Positions 33,987 through 42,872 of a DNA stretch of 64,000 nt are shown here, in pieces (positions within the stretch are counted from its first letter, which is position 1; each line of letters begins with the position of its first letter). The translations under genes were made by a program, and so were the position numbers. Origin of the DNA: JABSSA01 sp039984715 (lineage in GTDB: Bacteria > Pseudomonadota > Alphaproteobacteria > Rhodobacterales > Rhodobacteraceae); contig JBDWUA010000019.1 in NCBI GenBank assembly GCA_039984715.1, positions 44,250-108,249 on the forward strand. The letters run 5' to 3'. The notes below the pieces were generated by a model. It saw nothing but the letters and a program-made list of their open reading frames with translations. It had not been told where the DNA came from and ran no database searches.

Positions 33987-34340
33987 CTAAAACTCGCGCG
34001 TTGCGACGACGTAATCCAAACCGTTCTTTTGGAAAACACGTGCGCCAAGCTGAAACCCGTTGCGCGCATAAAACGCCGATGCGGATACGCGTGCATCGCA
34101 CCAGATCTTTGTGCAGCCTTGGGTTTGAAGGTGCTGCATCGCGACAGTCAAAAGCTGGCCCGCTGCACCTTTGCCTTGAAATTGGGGTTCGACGGCCAGC
34201 TTACGAAGCCGACAAGACTGATCCTCGAGGAAAAAGCTGCCCACCCCCACCACGGTGCCATCGTGAAACGCGCCAAAATGCAAAGCGGTTAAATCACTGG
34301 GCAGGATCACGTCTGATCTGGGCAAATCGGGCCACATCAC
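33987..34340 (-). CDS. GNAT-family N-acetyltransferase, start uncertain
   Basis: The 117 residues from Met 34340 carry the GNAT core: LRKLAVEPQFQGKGAAGQLL (motif A with Q/RxxGxG/A) and FYARNGFQLGAR (motif B). The expected N-terminus is missing from this start. The same frame is open upstream to 34457 and reads FEIERISAQETVDIRHRV, exactly the kind of beta1-alpha1 that precedes WPDLP in relatives, but holds no ATG, GTG or TTG before GTG 34343. Either a rare start (ATT or ATC near 34385-34400) is used, or the start codon has been lost and the gene is a young pseudogene. Confidence 0.75.
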   Translation of the reverse strand: MMWPDLPRSDVILPSDLTALHFGAFHDGTVVGVGSFFLEDQSCRLRKLAVEPQFQGKGAAGQLLTVAMQHLQTQGCTKIWCDARVSASAFYARNGFQLGARVFQKNGLDYVVATREF

Positions 34341-34639
34341 ACGGTGTCGGATATCAACCGTCTCTTGCGCGCTGATGCGTTCAATTTCAAATAGGGGGAT
34401 AGCAATAACACTGACTTGTTGGGCTTGGCTTGTCGCTAAATCGTCGTTGTGGACGCGTCAAGCCATCACTGATTGACCTCAGCAGAACAGTCCCGCTTGC
34501 AGTCGAAGCGGCTCAACTTTGCTCACCAAAAAGTACCTCGGTGCGGGCACGATCAAGTTTGTCGTTTGGAAACGGCGCAAATCGTCATGCGCCGTCTCCG
34601 ATAATTACCGTTCAAGCAAACACGTGTTCAACCGCTTGC

Positions 34640-35308
34640 TCATACCTTTTTGGGCGAACGGCGGCGCCGAAAGGCTGCCGAGCCAAAGATCGCAGTTCCC
34701 AGCAGTATTGCGCCACCAGGCAAAGGAACCGGTGCGATCGAATCCACCCGGAAAGATGTGTCGATCCCGCCAAAGGTCGTGCCATTAAACGAGAAAAACA
34801 AAGAGGTCGTCGGGTCAGTCAGGGCTGCAGCGACATCGCCAAAGGTTGACGGCGTAAATCCATCAGCGGGCGTTACCAAACGAAAACCTCCGGCATAGGT
34901 GGGCGTTGCCAACGGGTCTCGAGGGAAGTCGACGTCAATTGAAGCAAAAGAGCCGTTCGTAAACCCAATGAGCGTATCGCTTGCAAAAGTAATCGACCCG
35001 ACACCTGTGTCTAATGCTGCCGAAAGACTGCCAACGGTCACGCTGGCTGAAACACTGCCAGCATTCGGCGGAATGTCAGGAACAAGGAAAGGCGTCGTGT
35101 TCGACGCATCAATGCCGGGAAGGGAAATCGTGACTGTCCCCAACGTTCCTAGCGCAGGCAATGTTGCCATCGGAGGAGAAGGAATAGAAGGCAACACAAG
35201 ACTGCTTTCTGTCACCTCAACATTGAAAGTAACTGAAACTGCCGAAGCCGGAAATGCCGCTCCGATTGATAAAAAAATGGCAGCTGAAAATCGTTTAAGA
35301 AAGTGCAT
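34640..35308 (-). CDS. VPLPA-CTERM sorted extracellular protein
   Basis: A 222-residue secreted protein. ATG at 35308 follows AGGAG by six bases. Signal peptide MHFLKRFSAAIFLSIGAAFPASA (cleavage about 23/24) is followed by a Thr/Ser/Pro-rich, cysteine-free beta domain of unknown function. The C-terminal sorting signal is PVPLPGGAILLGTAIFGSAAF and then RRRRSPKK. It is the second such protein in the window, not similar to the first outside the tail. It should be exported by Sec and processed by an exosortase. Confidence 0.83.
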   Translation of the reverse strand: MHFLKRFSAAIFLSIGAAFPASAVSVTFNVEVTESSLVLPSIPSPPMATLPALGTLGTVTISLPGIDASNTTPFLVPDIPPNAGSVSASVTVGSLSAALDTGVGSITFASDTLIGFTNGSFASIDVDFPRDPLATPTYAGGFRLVTPADGFTPSTFGDVAAALTDPTTSLFFSFNGTTFGGIDTSFRVDSIAPVPLPGGAILLGTAIFGSAAFRRRRSPKKV

Positions 35309-35739
35309 AAAAAACTCCTAAAATATTGCAGGAATGCACAATTTTACGTGAATTCGGTCATTTCTGTCAAGAAAACGGCTTTGTCTGCCTGAGGGATGCG
35401 GAGAAAGGTAAAAGGGGGCCACGGTGTCAGGTCAGTTGCGACACACGTAATCCACGGATTAACAAAACACGAAAGAGCAATGGCTTTTCAAAGCCTAAAC
35501 GCTATCTGCCTCACACAAAACGTTAACAAGTAAGGCCCATGACGTGCCCTGTGGGCCCTGATGAGACCGACCACTAGTGGCTTAGAGGATCTCCTTTCAA
35601 TGACTGGAATGTCCGCAAAATCGCCTCGCAATGTGACATTGAAGGGTAAACCAAATCGTCAGGTGCCTGCTTTGAACCCATTTTGCCCGATGTAACGCAG
35701 TGGCTGAACGACCTATTTGGCGAAACCAGACAGACGCCT
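35309..35739. other. Intergenic region, nothing recognised
   Basis: A 430-bp stretch between the VPLPA-CTERM gene (its upstream side) and the end of the hydrolase gene. Short frames occur on both strands but none has an SD or protein-like composition. No terminator hairpin with T-run was seen after the hydrolase operon. Confidence 0.5.
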
Positions 35740-36636
35740 TTATCGAGTCAGCACTAAATCCAAAATCAGAGCACTGTTGTTGTCCATCATAAGCATATGG
35801 CTGTTCCCTTTTGTTAGAAGGGTCTTTTGTTGCTGCACAATACTAGGTGCCGCCGCTGCGAATTCTGCCCAATCCACGGAACGCTTTTGCCAATGAGGGG
35901 CTGTATCCAAGAAATCCCCGGCAAGGATAGTAATGTCCAAGTCACACACAGCAGCAACATCTGACGGCAATCCAGATGGCTCTAACGCGATGATGCGCTT
36001 GAACAGATCGGGGGCTTTGGCTTGGGCATCAAACGTGATCTCGCCGCCTTGGCTGTGACATATAACAACCGCTGGCCCGGTTTTGCGCAAGACAGCGACA
36101 AGCGCGTTCGTGTGTAACTGCGTTGTATGAAGCCAACGTGGTGCAAAACTTTGGGCAAAGGTGTCAAAATGAGCGACCGGAAATTTTTGGCCATCAAAGG
36201 GGGTTCGCGTCGCAAATCCTTCTTTCGTACCGATGCGAAAGAGAACCCATGCCTCTTCCATACTACGCAAAAGCGGGTCGCCTTCCCATAGGCCCGGAGC
36301 AAAGCCAGCCCTGCCACGTTCGACGTTATCAACGACATGCACTTCGAAGCCACGCGTTAGAAGTAAATGCAGCCAACCGGGGCGGCCATCGGGTGTGGTT
36401 TCCCAACAGCTTCCCGACATGCCGCCGCCATGCACAAGGACCACAGGCGGTTCGGCGTTTCGGACTTCTGGAATGAAGAACTGGACGTAAGCGTGCTCCA
36501 CCGCAAAATGGCCACGGGGATCAACCTCGTATGACGCGGTGCGGGTGAATTGTACTTGTTTTGGTGTGCCTGTGGTGACGTGATGGAGCCTGCCACCGGC
36601 GGTGTAGGACCCAAAATCGCGTAACCTGTAGCTCAA
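35740..36636 (-). CDS. Alpha/beta hydrolase (esterase-like)
   Basis: A 298-residue hydrolase with the oxyanion region VVLVHGGGMSGSCWE (66-79), nucleophile elbow CHSQGG with Ser195, a likely acidic residue at Glu219 (ALEPSG) or Asp241, and His280 in KGNSHMLMMD. It has no signal peptide. Related proteins hydrolyse small esters. It is the last gene of the five-gene TRAP operon and overlaps the MetE-like gene by ATGA, so the two products probably act on the same imported compound. Confidence 0.87.
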   Translation of the reverse strand: MSYRLRDFGSYTAGGRLHHVTTGTPKQVQFTRTASYEVDPRGHFAVEHAYVQFFIPEVRNAEPPVVLVHGGGMSGSCWETTPDGRPGWLHLLLTRGFEVHVVDNVERGRAGFAPGLWEGDPLLRSMEEAWVLFRIGTKEGFATRTPFDGQKFPVAHFDTFAQSFAPRWLHTTQLHTNALVAVLRKTGPAVVICHSQGGEITFDAQAKAPDLFKRIIALEPSGLPSDVAAVCDLDITILAGDFLDTAPHWQKRSVDWAEFAAAAPSIVQQQKTLLTKGNSHMLMMDNNSALILDLVLTR

Positions 36637-37817
36637 CGCTTACCCCACAATTGATCACTTGCCAGTGCAGCACCCTCGCTGAGCGCATGGAGCTTGGACC
36701 ACACAACTGTTGGTGCGACAGGGTTGTTCGGCCCAGCAAATGTTGCAAAGCCGCAATCAGTCGAGGCGATTACACGCTCGCGTCCGACCGCATCGGCCCA
36801 GTTACAAATTCGCTGGGCAACAAGACGCGGGTTTTCGACGAAATTGGTTGTGGTGTCGATCACGCCGGGCAGCAGCACTTTGTCATCCGGCAGGCCCAGC
36901 GTTTTGAGGTCTTCAAATTCGTGGGCATGGGCAGGGTTTGCGCCTTCGATCAACAAACCGGCGGGACGGGCCTTCATCACGACAGGGTGCAGCGATGAAA
37001 ACGGGATGTCGTGCGTGTGTGGCCCTTCGTAATTGCCCCAACATATGTGCATCCGCATCCGGTCCGGTGCGATGTTGCGTGTGGCGTGGTTCAGGGCTTC
37101 AACGTTACGCTCGGCGATCTTTAGGAAACCCGCTTCGTCGAGGTCTTGGTACTGATTGTGCCGCGCTGATCCTAAATCGGGCGCGTCGATTTGTAGGATG
37201 AAACCGGCTTCGACGATAGCCTCAAATTCGGGGCGCAGCGCTTCGGTCAGGGCTTCGACATAAGCGTCCTCAGACGCGTAATGCATGTTGGGCACGAATT
37301 TTGTCATGACGCCGGGCGAGACGGAATTGATGAATGCCTCGCGCGCGTCTGCTTTGGTGCAGGCGGCTTGCAAGTTGGCGATGTCACGTTCCAGCGGCGC
37401 GCGATTGCCATAGCTAACGGGACCGGTTGCCGCAGGTGGGGCCATGCGGTCAAACCAGCTTAGGCCGACGGTCTTTTGTGCCATGATCTCAACCAGATCT
37501 TGGTGCTCCATCAGGTCCGCGTGCTGCGCTGTTTTGGGGCGTTCTTTTTCGGGCGGAACAGGGCCAACGCCATTTAGGCGATCCTGAACGAATAGTGTGT
37601 AGGAGGTTTTGGAGTTTTCGCCATCATTGACGATGTCCACACCTGCGGAACGCTGCTGGGAAACGATGTCTTCGATCGCTTGGGTGATGCGTTTCTCGAC
37701 CGTCGCTTGGTCGATATCTCCACCAGTTTCGGCTGCCTCCAACATCGCCAATAGGTCGGTTGGACGTGGCAAAGAGCCGACGTGAGAGGTGAGAATTCGA
37801 TCATCGCTTTGCAGCAT
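36633..37817 (-). CDS. MetE-like zinc protein (cobalamin-independent methionine synthase II family)
   Basis: A 394-residue protein related to the C-terminal half of MetE. The start at 37817 has AAAGG seven bases upstream. N-terminal LTSHVGSLPRP and DIVNDGENSK fit the family. The zinc ligand set is complete: HxC at His257/Cys259, Glu291 in IEGANPAHAHE, and Cys355 in ASTDCGF. The N-terminal MetE domain is absent. Relatives include 2-hydroxypropyl-CoM lyase (epoxyalkane:coenzyme M transferase), so thiol alkylation or C-S cleavage are possible rather than methionine synthesis. The operon with a TRAP transporter argues for catabolism. Confidence 0.85.
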   Translation of the reverse strand: MLQSDDRILTSHVGSLPRPTDLLAMLEAAETGGDIDQATVEKRITQAIEDIVSQQRSAGVDIVNDGENSKTSYTLFVQDRLNGVGPVPPEKERPKTAQHADLMEHQDLVEIMAQKTVGLSWFDRMAPPAATGPVSYGNRAPLERDIANLQAACTKADAREAFINSVSPGVMTKFVPNMHYASEDAYVEALTEALRPEFEAIVEAGFILQIDAPDLGSARHNQYQDLDEAGFLKIAERNVEALNHATRNIAPDRMRMHICWGNYEGPHTHDIPFSSLHPVVMKARPAGLLIEGANPAHAHEFEDLKTLGLPDDKVLLPGVIDTTTNFVENPRLVAQRICNWADAVGRERVIASTDCGFATFAGPNNPVAPTVVWSKLHALSEGAALASDQLWGKR

Positions 37818-37839
37818 GGACGTGCCTTTCAAATGAGTG

Positions 37840-37867
37840 CCCCCACCCGTGCACAGACAGGTGGGGG
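37840..37867 (-). promoter_or_regulatory. Stem-loop between dctP and the MetE-like gene
   Basis: CCCCCACC (37840-37847) and GGTGGGGG (37860-37867) form a perfect 8-bp stem eight bases after the dctP stop, with a 12-base loop. No T-run follows on the minus strand. It probably protects the dctP transcript or reduces read-through to the downstream enzymes. Confidence 0.6.
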
Positions 37868-37874
37868 AGTGGGC

Positions 37875-38894
37875 TTAGTTCAGGTCAGACAGGGCCTGAT
37901 ATTCGTTATAGTCAGCGGCATAGGCGCGGTAGCTATCGATCACACGCTTGAACATTGGGTTGCTTGCAGAATTCTCGGCATAAACCTCGTCTGCAGCATT
38001 GCGCAGGGCATCCATCACGCTGTCAGGAAACCGTTTGACGTCCACACCGTTGGCACGGAATTCGTCCAGCACCGCACTTTGTGCACCCGCTGCAACGCCC
38101 ATTGCGTACAGGTTCGCATCCGCACAAGACACTTCAATCGCAGTGCGCTGCGCATCGCTGAGCGCGTCCCACTTGCCCTTATTCATGTAGAACTCAATAA
38201 AGCCCGCAGGCTGGTGCCAACCGGGGAAATAGTAGTTCTTGGCAACTTTGTCGAAGCCCAGCAGCTTGTCGACCAGCGGGAAGCTGAGTTCGGTCGCATC
38301 CAAGCGGCCTGTTTCCAGCGAAGTCGAAATCTCGCCCACAGGAATGCCCGTTGCGTTTGCGCCCAGTTTGCCAAGGATCGTACCGCCCAATCCACCGATG
38401 CGGATGTTGAGACCTTGCAGGTCTTCGGGGGCGTTGATCTCTTTGGTGTACCAACCACCTGCTTCGGACAGGATCACGCCGCAGGCCATTGGAACCACGT
38501 TGTAGGGTTCGTAAATTTCTTGCCACAGCTCAAGACCACCGCCGTGGTGCAGCCAGCTGACATAAGACAGTGGATCGCCGCCAAAGGGAACAGAGCCGAA
38601 CAGTGCCGCCGCCGGTTCTTTGCCCGCAGCAAAGGCCGCATAGGACCATGCCGCATCAATCGCGCCCACGCTCACATTGTCGAAGATTTCGGTGGGGGGC
38701 GACAGCTCGCCAGCCAATAAATAGTCAAAATCGACTTCGCCACCCGTCAGGGTCGAGACGTTTTCAACAAAGCGTTTTGCGGTTGGATCAAGCACAGGCA
38801 AGCCGGGAAAGGCGCTTTGCAATGTATAGCTGTCGGCCAATGCGCCGGTTGCTGTTAGGGCCGCGATGGACGCAGCGATCAGTGTCGTTTTCAT
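37875..38894 (-). CDS. TRAP transporter substrate-binding protein (DctP family)
   Basis: A 339-residue periplasmic protein. ATG 38894 follows GGGAGGAAC by about five bases. Signal peptide MKTTLIAASIAALTATGALA. The mature part has the DctP fold with LPVLDPTAKRFVENVSTLTGGEVDFDYLLAGEL and the ligand-binding Arg region LQGLNIRIGGLGGTILGKLGA followed by TELSFPLVDKLLGFDKVAKNYYFPGWHQP. The last motif (YYFPGWHQP) is typical of the TAXI-unrelated subgroup that binds 2-oxo or hydroxy acids, but the ligand is not certain. First gene in a run with dctQ and dctM upstream. Confidence 0.9.
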   Translation of the reverse strand: MKTTLIAASIAALTATGALADSYTLQSAFPGLPVLDPTAKRFVENVSTLTGGEVDFDYLLAGELSPPTEIFDNVSVGAIDAAWSYAAFAAGKEPAAALFGSVPFGGDPLSYVSWLHHGGGLELWQEIYEPYNVVPMACGVILSEAGGWYTKEINAPEDLQGLNIRIGGLGGTILGKLGANATGIPVGEISTSLETGRLDATELSFPLVDKLLGFDKVAKNYYFPGWHQPAGFIEFYMNKGKWDALSDAQRTAIEVSCADANLYAMGVAAGAQSAVLDEFRANGVDVKRFPDSVMDALRNAADEVYAENSASNPMFKRVIDSYRAYAADYNEYQALSDLN

Positions 38895-38908
38895 GAGGTT
38901 CCTCCCTT

Positions 38909-40219
38909 TCATGATGTGAACCCGGTGATCAGCCAGGGAAATAAGATCAGCAGCACCAGCACCACGACTTGCAAAGCAATGAAGGGTGCGACGCCTTTGT
39001 AAATTTGCGGGGTGGTCAAACGGTCACCCGCAGCGCCGCGCAAGTAGAACAGTGAAAAACCAAATGGCGGCGTCAGGAACGATGTCTGTAGATTGACGGC
39101 AACCAAAATGCCGAACCAGACCAACAGGTCAGACCCCGCCAGCCCATTGCCAAAGTCGAGGCCTGCAACGATGGGCGCAAATATCGGCATCAGGATCAGT
39201 GTGATTTCCAGCCAATCCAGCACAAACCCCAGCAAAAAGATCGCCACCATGACGACGGCGAGAACCGTGTAGGGTTCGGTCCCAAACGCCATGATCCCGG
39301 CTTCGACCAGATCATCACCGCCGACGCCCTTGAACACAGCAGAAAAACAAGTGGCCCCAATCATGACAAATAAGACAACTGACGTGGTGATGACGGTTTT
39401 CTTGGCCGCCTCGATCAGCATTTTGAAACTGAACTGGCGATAAAGGATTGTGATAACGACAGCGCCAAAAGCACCTAGGCCGCTGGCTTCTGTTGGTGTT
39501 GCAATGCCCGCGATGATGGACCCCAGCACAGAGATAACCAATGCCAACAAAGGTCCAAGGTCCAACAGCAATCGCAAGGGTGACACACGGTCCACCTTGG
39601 GCATCGCGGGCAATCCGCGTGCGCGCCACGTGACGTATAATGCGTAGATCACCACCAGCATCAATCCCGGCCCGATGGCGCCTGCGAACATATCCGGCAC
39701 AGGAGTTTGCATCTGATCGCCCAGTACGATCAGCATGACTGAGGGCGGGATTAGGATCGCTAGCGTTCCAGAGGCGGCGACCAACCCTGCAGAGGTAGGT
39801 TTGTCATATCCCGCTTCTTCCAGACGGGGGAGCGCCAAGAGAGCCAGCAAAACAACGGATGCCCCGACGATTCCCGACGACGCGGCAAGCAAGACACCGA
39901 TCACCAGAACCGACACGCCCATGCCCGCGGCACTCCCGCCCAAGGCACGCTGTGCAGCCCGTAGTGATCGTTCAGCCACCCCGGAAATCTCAAGGATGAG
40001 GCCCATCAGAATGAACATTGGAATCGCCACAAGCAACCAATTGGACAGCACATTCGCGTAGATACGACTGACCAACAGGTTGAAAAACGCGGTTGGCAGG
40101 TCTGAGGCAAGAATGAACAATGCAGCCGATCCAGCCAGCACCATTCCTACACGGTAGCCCGCTAGAATGCCCGCTAAGGTCAACGCCGCCATTGCAAGAG
40201 GGAGGATAGTTTCGCTCAT
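38909..40219 (-). CDS. TRAP transporter large permease (DctM family)
   Basis: A 436-residue inner-membrane protein with about 12 hydrophobic segments. DctM signatures include LLVAIPMFILMGLILEISGVAERSL, GTLAILIPPSVMLIVLGDQ and GIATPTEASGLGAFGAV. It couples Na+ flow to uptake of the DctP ligand. It overlaps dctQ by four bases and ends 14 bases before the dctP start. Confidence 0.93.
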   Translation of the reverse strand: MSETILPLAMAALTLAGILAGYRVGMVLAGSAALFILASDLPTAFFNLLVSRIYANVLSNWLLVAIPMFILMGLILEISGVAERSLRAAQRALGGSAAGMGVSVLVIGVLLAASSGIVGASVVLLALLALPRLEEAGYDKPTSAGLVAASGTLAILIPPSVMLIVLGDQMQTPVPDMFAGAIGPGLMLVVIYALYVTWRARGLPAMPKVDRVSPLRLLLDLGPLLALVISVLGSIIAGIATPTEASGLGAFGAVVITILYRQFSFKMLIEAAKKTVITTSVVLFVMIGATCFSAVFKGVGGDDLVEAGIMAFGTEPYTVLAVVMVAIFLLGFVLDWLEITLILMPIFAPIVAGLDFGNGLAGSDLLVWFGILVAVNLQTSFLTPPFGFSLFYLRGAAGDRLTTPQIYKGVAPFIALQVVVLVLLILFPWLITGFTS

Positions 40220-40728
40220 TTCGCGGCGCGGATCAGGCGAAAGGTTTCAAATACGATCGCACAGGCAAGCAACGTTAATCCCAAGGGCATAACGCTCTTG
40301 ATGAGCCAAAGATCGTTCAATCCACCGTTTCGCGACCCTTCATCTGATGTCCACGCACGCTGTGCAAAATCCCATGCGGCAGGTAAAGCAAGTGCCAGAA
40401 ACGGTGCCGCAAACAGGACGTTACCCAACAGGTTTATCCGCGCCCTCGATGTGTCTGTGCGGTTTTGATAAATAAAATCAACACGCACATGGCTGTCCAT
40501 CAACCAGACAATTCCCGCAGGCAGCAATCCAACGATCACCAATAGATGCCACTGCAGATCCAACAGTGAATTGAGGGTCACTGCTTTTCCAACCAAGGCC
40601 ACGGCTGACTCAAAGCCGACAATTGGATTTACGTCAAACGCACTGCAGACGACCTGAATCACAATCGCAGTCATCAGCACCAGCAAAGCGAGCGCCAAGC
40701 CAGTAATCGCACGTTCCCCAAGTTTCAC
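40216..40728 (-). CDS. TRAP transporter small permease (DctQ family)
   Basis: A 170-residue protein with four hydrophobic segments (about 10-30, 55-78, 102-125 and 145-165). The DctQ feature WLMDSHVRVDFIYQNRTDTSRARIN lies in the loop after the second span. It is the first gene of the minus-strand operon (dctQ-dctM-dctP-MetE-like-hydrolase), starting 20 bp from the long palindrome. Confidence 0.88.
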   Translation of the reverse strand: MKLGERAITGLALALLVLMTAIVIQVVCSAFDVNPIVGFESAVALVGKAVTLNSLLDLQWHLLVIVGLLPAGIVWLMDSHVRVDFIYQNRTDTSRARINLLGNVLFAAPFLALALPAAWDFAQRAWTSDEGSRNGGLNDLWLIKSVMPLGLTLLACAIVFETFRLIRAAK

Positions 40729-40747
40729 GCATGGCCCCCCAGATATC

Positions 40748-40781
40748 GCTCCATATGGAACAATATATTTCCATCTGGAGC
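40748..40781. promoter_or_regulatory. Long palindrome between marR and the TRAP operon, probable MarR operator
   Basis: GCTCCATATGGAA (40748-40760) and TTCCATCTGGAGC (40769-40781) are inverted copies with one mismatch, separated by the 8-base AT-only-but-one spacer CAATATAT. The left arm is itself a palindrome (CCATATGG). The site sits in the 82-bp spacer between two divergent genes, ideal for a MarR dimer that controls both directions. Confidence 0.8.
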
Positions 40782-40810
40782 AATCCCTATTTTGAAGCTA
40801 CGACTGAGAT

Positions 40811-41266
40811 ATGAAACTGATAGACATCCTCGACGCAACGCCATTCCCCATCGGTTACCGGATCGCGTTCCTCACCAATTTTTGGCGAGAACCAGAGCTG
40901 CGGAAAATGGAACGCGAAACCGGGCTCATTCGGCCGGAATTGACAGTGCTTATGTGCCTTAGCTTTCAGCGCAATCTTTATGCTCGTGACATCTGTGAAG
41001 TGACCGAACAGCCATCCAATACCGTCAGTCGTGCCGTATCATCGTTAGAGCAAAAAGCCTGTCTTACTCGGCAAAAAGACACCGTGGATACGCGACGACA
41101 GGTCCTAAATATCACACCCCAAGGGCAAAAACTGCACGATCAGATCATGGGAAATTTTGCAACTTCTGAAGCTAAAATGCTTTCGACCTTGAACACACAG
41201 GAACAAGAGACGCTTTTGGCCTTACTCGATAAATTGGCGCGCAATGTGACCGATTGGCGATCGTAA
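40811..41266 (+). CDS. MarR-family transcriptional regulator
   Basis: A 151-residue protein with a winged helix-turn-helix: LTVLMCLSFQRNLYARDICEVTEQPSNTVSRAVSSLEQKACLTRQKDTVDTRRQVLNITPQG, where the recognition helix is PSNTVSRAVSSLE and the wing holds DTRRQ. It probably represses the divergent TRAP operon and itself through the palindrome at 40748-40781, with the imported compound or an intermediate as inducer. Confidence 0.92.
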   Translation: MKLIDILDATPFPIGYRIAFLTNFWREPELRKMERETGLIRPELTVLMCLSFQRNLYARDICEVTEQPSNTVSRAVSSLEQKACLTRQKDTVDTRRQVLNITPQGQKLHDQIMGNFATSEAKMLSTLNTQEQETLLALLDKLARNVTDWRS

Positions 41267-41487
41267 CCAAGAAGGCCGTCTTTGGAATGCATGCCGCGCC
41301 AAGTCCGAACATCGGCCCAAATGCTCACTTTCGTCCATACACTGACCTTTGTACAATTCGCGTTCAAGGTCTGCTCGGCCACAGGTCACTCAGGAACAAT
41401 TGCGTGCGGCCCTTCGTTCAATCCCAAGGCGGAACTTTACCCCGATGCCATTTCCAAACTTTCCTACATTGAGGTAAAGAGTTTTGC

Positions 41488-42813
41488 ATGACTGATCTAT
41501 TTGGCGATCTGCCAGACTCTGCACCATCTGAACCCCAAGATGACATGAACCGCCCGTTGGCTGATCAATTGCGCCCAACTCGGTTGGAGGATGTGATTGG
41601 TCAAGATCACATCATGTCGCCCGACGCCCCTTTGGGGGCGATGCTGAACGCAAATTCACTGTCTTCGTTGATTTTCTGGGGGCCGCCCGGCGTTGGTAAA
41701 ACAACGACTGCAAGGCTATTGGCGGACGCGTCTGATCGGGAATTTGTTCAGATCAGCGCGATCTTTTCGGGTGTGTCGGACCTGCGCAAAGTCTTTGATG
41801 CGGCGAAAACCCGACGGCGTTTGGGGCAAGGCACATTGCTTTTTGTCGACGAAATACATCGCTTTAACAAAGCCCAACAAGACGGGTTCCTACCCCACAT
41901 GGAAGACGGAACAATCGTTTTGGTGGGTGCGACGACAGAAAATCCGTCATTCGAATTGAATTCCGCTTTGTTGTCACGATCCCAAGTTCTGATCCTGCAT
42001 CGACTGACCTCAGATGCCCTGCTTGAACTTATGCAACGCGCCGAAGGGCTTTTGGACACGCAATTGCCACTGACAGAAAGCGCGCGGTTGTCCCTGATCG
42101 AAATGGCTGATGGTGACGGGCGTGCTTTGCTGAACTTGATTGAACAGGTTTGGACGATCTCAACTGACACGCCGCTTGATCCCAAACAACTTGCAACCCG
42201 GCTTCAAAGACGTGCGGCGCAATACGACAAATCTGGCGACGCGCATTACAACCTAATATCGGCCCTGCACAAATCTGTCCGTGGATCAGACCCCGATGCC
42301 GCGATGTACTGGCTGACCCGAATGCTATTGGCCGGCGAAGATCCCCGATTTTTGGCCCGGCGCATTACACGTATGGCGGTCGAGGATATCGGCCTTGCTG
42401 ATCCACAAGCCTCACGTCTTTGTCTGGATGCTTGGGCCACGTATGAACGGCTTGGATCACCCGAGGGGGAATTGGCGCTTGGGCAGGCAGTAATTTATCT
42501 GGCTTTGGCCCCAAAATCCAACGCGTCTTATGTCGCGTATAAGGGCGCGATGAAGTTGGCCAAGCAGACCGGTTCAGCTGTGCCGCCAAAACACATCTTG
42601 AATGCGCCAACGGCATTGATGAAAGACGCAGGATATGGCGAAGATTACGACTATGATCACAATGCAGAAGACGGGTTTTCCGGGCAGCATTATTTCCCGG
42701 ACGATCTGGAACGTCAGACGCTATACGACCCACCTGATCGTGGATACGAACGCGAGATGCGCAAGCGGATAGATTATTTCGACAAATTACGTGCCAAGCG
42801 GAAATCGGATTGA
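41488..42813 (+). CDS. rarA: Replication-associated recombination protein RarA (MgsA)
   Basis: A 441-residue AAA+ ATPase. Family opening PLADQLRPTRLEDVIGQDHI, Walker A GPPGVGKTT (about 68-76), Walker B LLFVDEIHRFNKAQQD, sensor 1 GATTENPSFELNSALLSR, and the C-terminal MgsA domain with DAMYWLTRMLLAGEDPRFLARR. It acts at stalled forks with SSB. The SD (GAGGTAAAG) is 11 bases ahead of the ATG. A 220-bp gene-free spacer separates it from marR. Confidence 0.95.
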   Translation: MTDLFGDLPDSAPSEPQDDMNRPLADQLRPTRLEDVIGQDHIMSPDAPLGAMLNANSLSSLIFWGPPGVGKTTTARLLADASDREFVQISAIFSGVSDLRKVFDAAKTRRRLGQGTLLFVDEIHRFNKAQQDGFLPHMEDGTIVLVGATTENPSFELNSALLSRSQVLILHRLTSDALLELMQRAEGLLDTQLPLTESARLSLIEMADGDGRALLNLIEQVWTISTDTPLDPKQLATRLQRRAAQYDKSGDAHYNLISALHKSVRGSDPDAAMYWLTRMLLAGEDPRFLARRITRMAVEDIGLADPQASRLCLDAWATYERLGSPEGELALGQAVIYLALAPKSNASYVAYKGAMKLAKQTGSAVPPKHILNAPTALMKDAGYGEDYDYDHNAEDGFSGQHYFPDDLERQTLYDPPDRGYEREMRKRIDYFDKLRAKRKSD

Positions 42814-42872
42814 GCCCGGAAGTCTTGACGCTATGATCACGTGCCTCATTGGAAAAGCCGCGTCCGACAGGG

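Noticed and set aside
33623..34096. 157-codon version of the small membrane protein
   Set aside because: The first 95 residues overlap the convergent end of the GNAT gene and an intergenic repeat-like stretch; only the part from Met 33811 has membrane-protein character.
41267..41487. Small genes between marR and rarA
   Set aside because: The frames of about 70 codons there overlap each other, lack SD sites and have no protein-like pattern.
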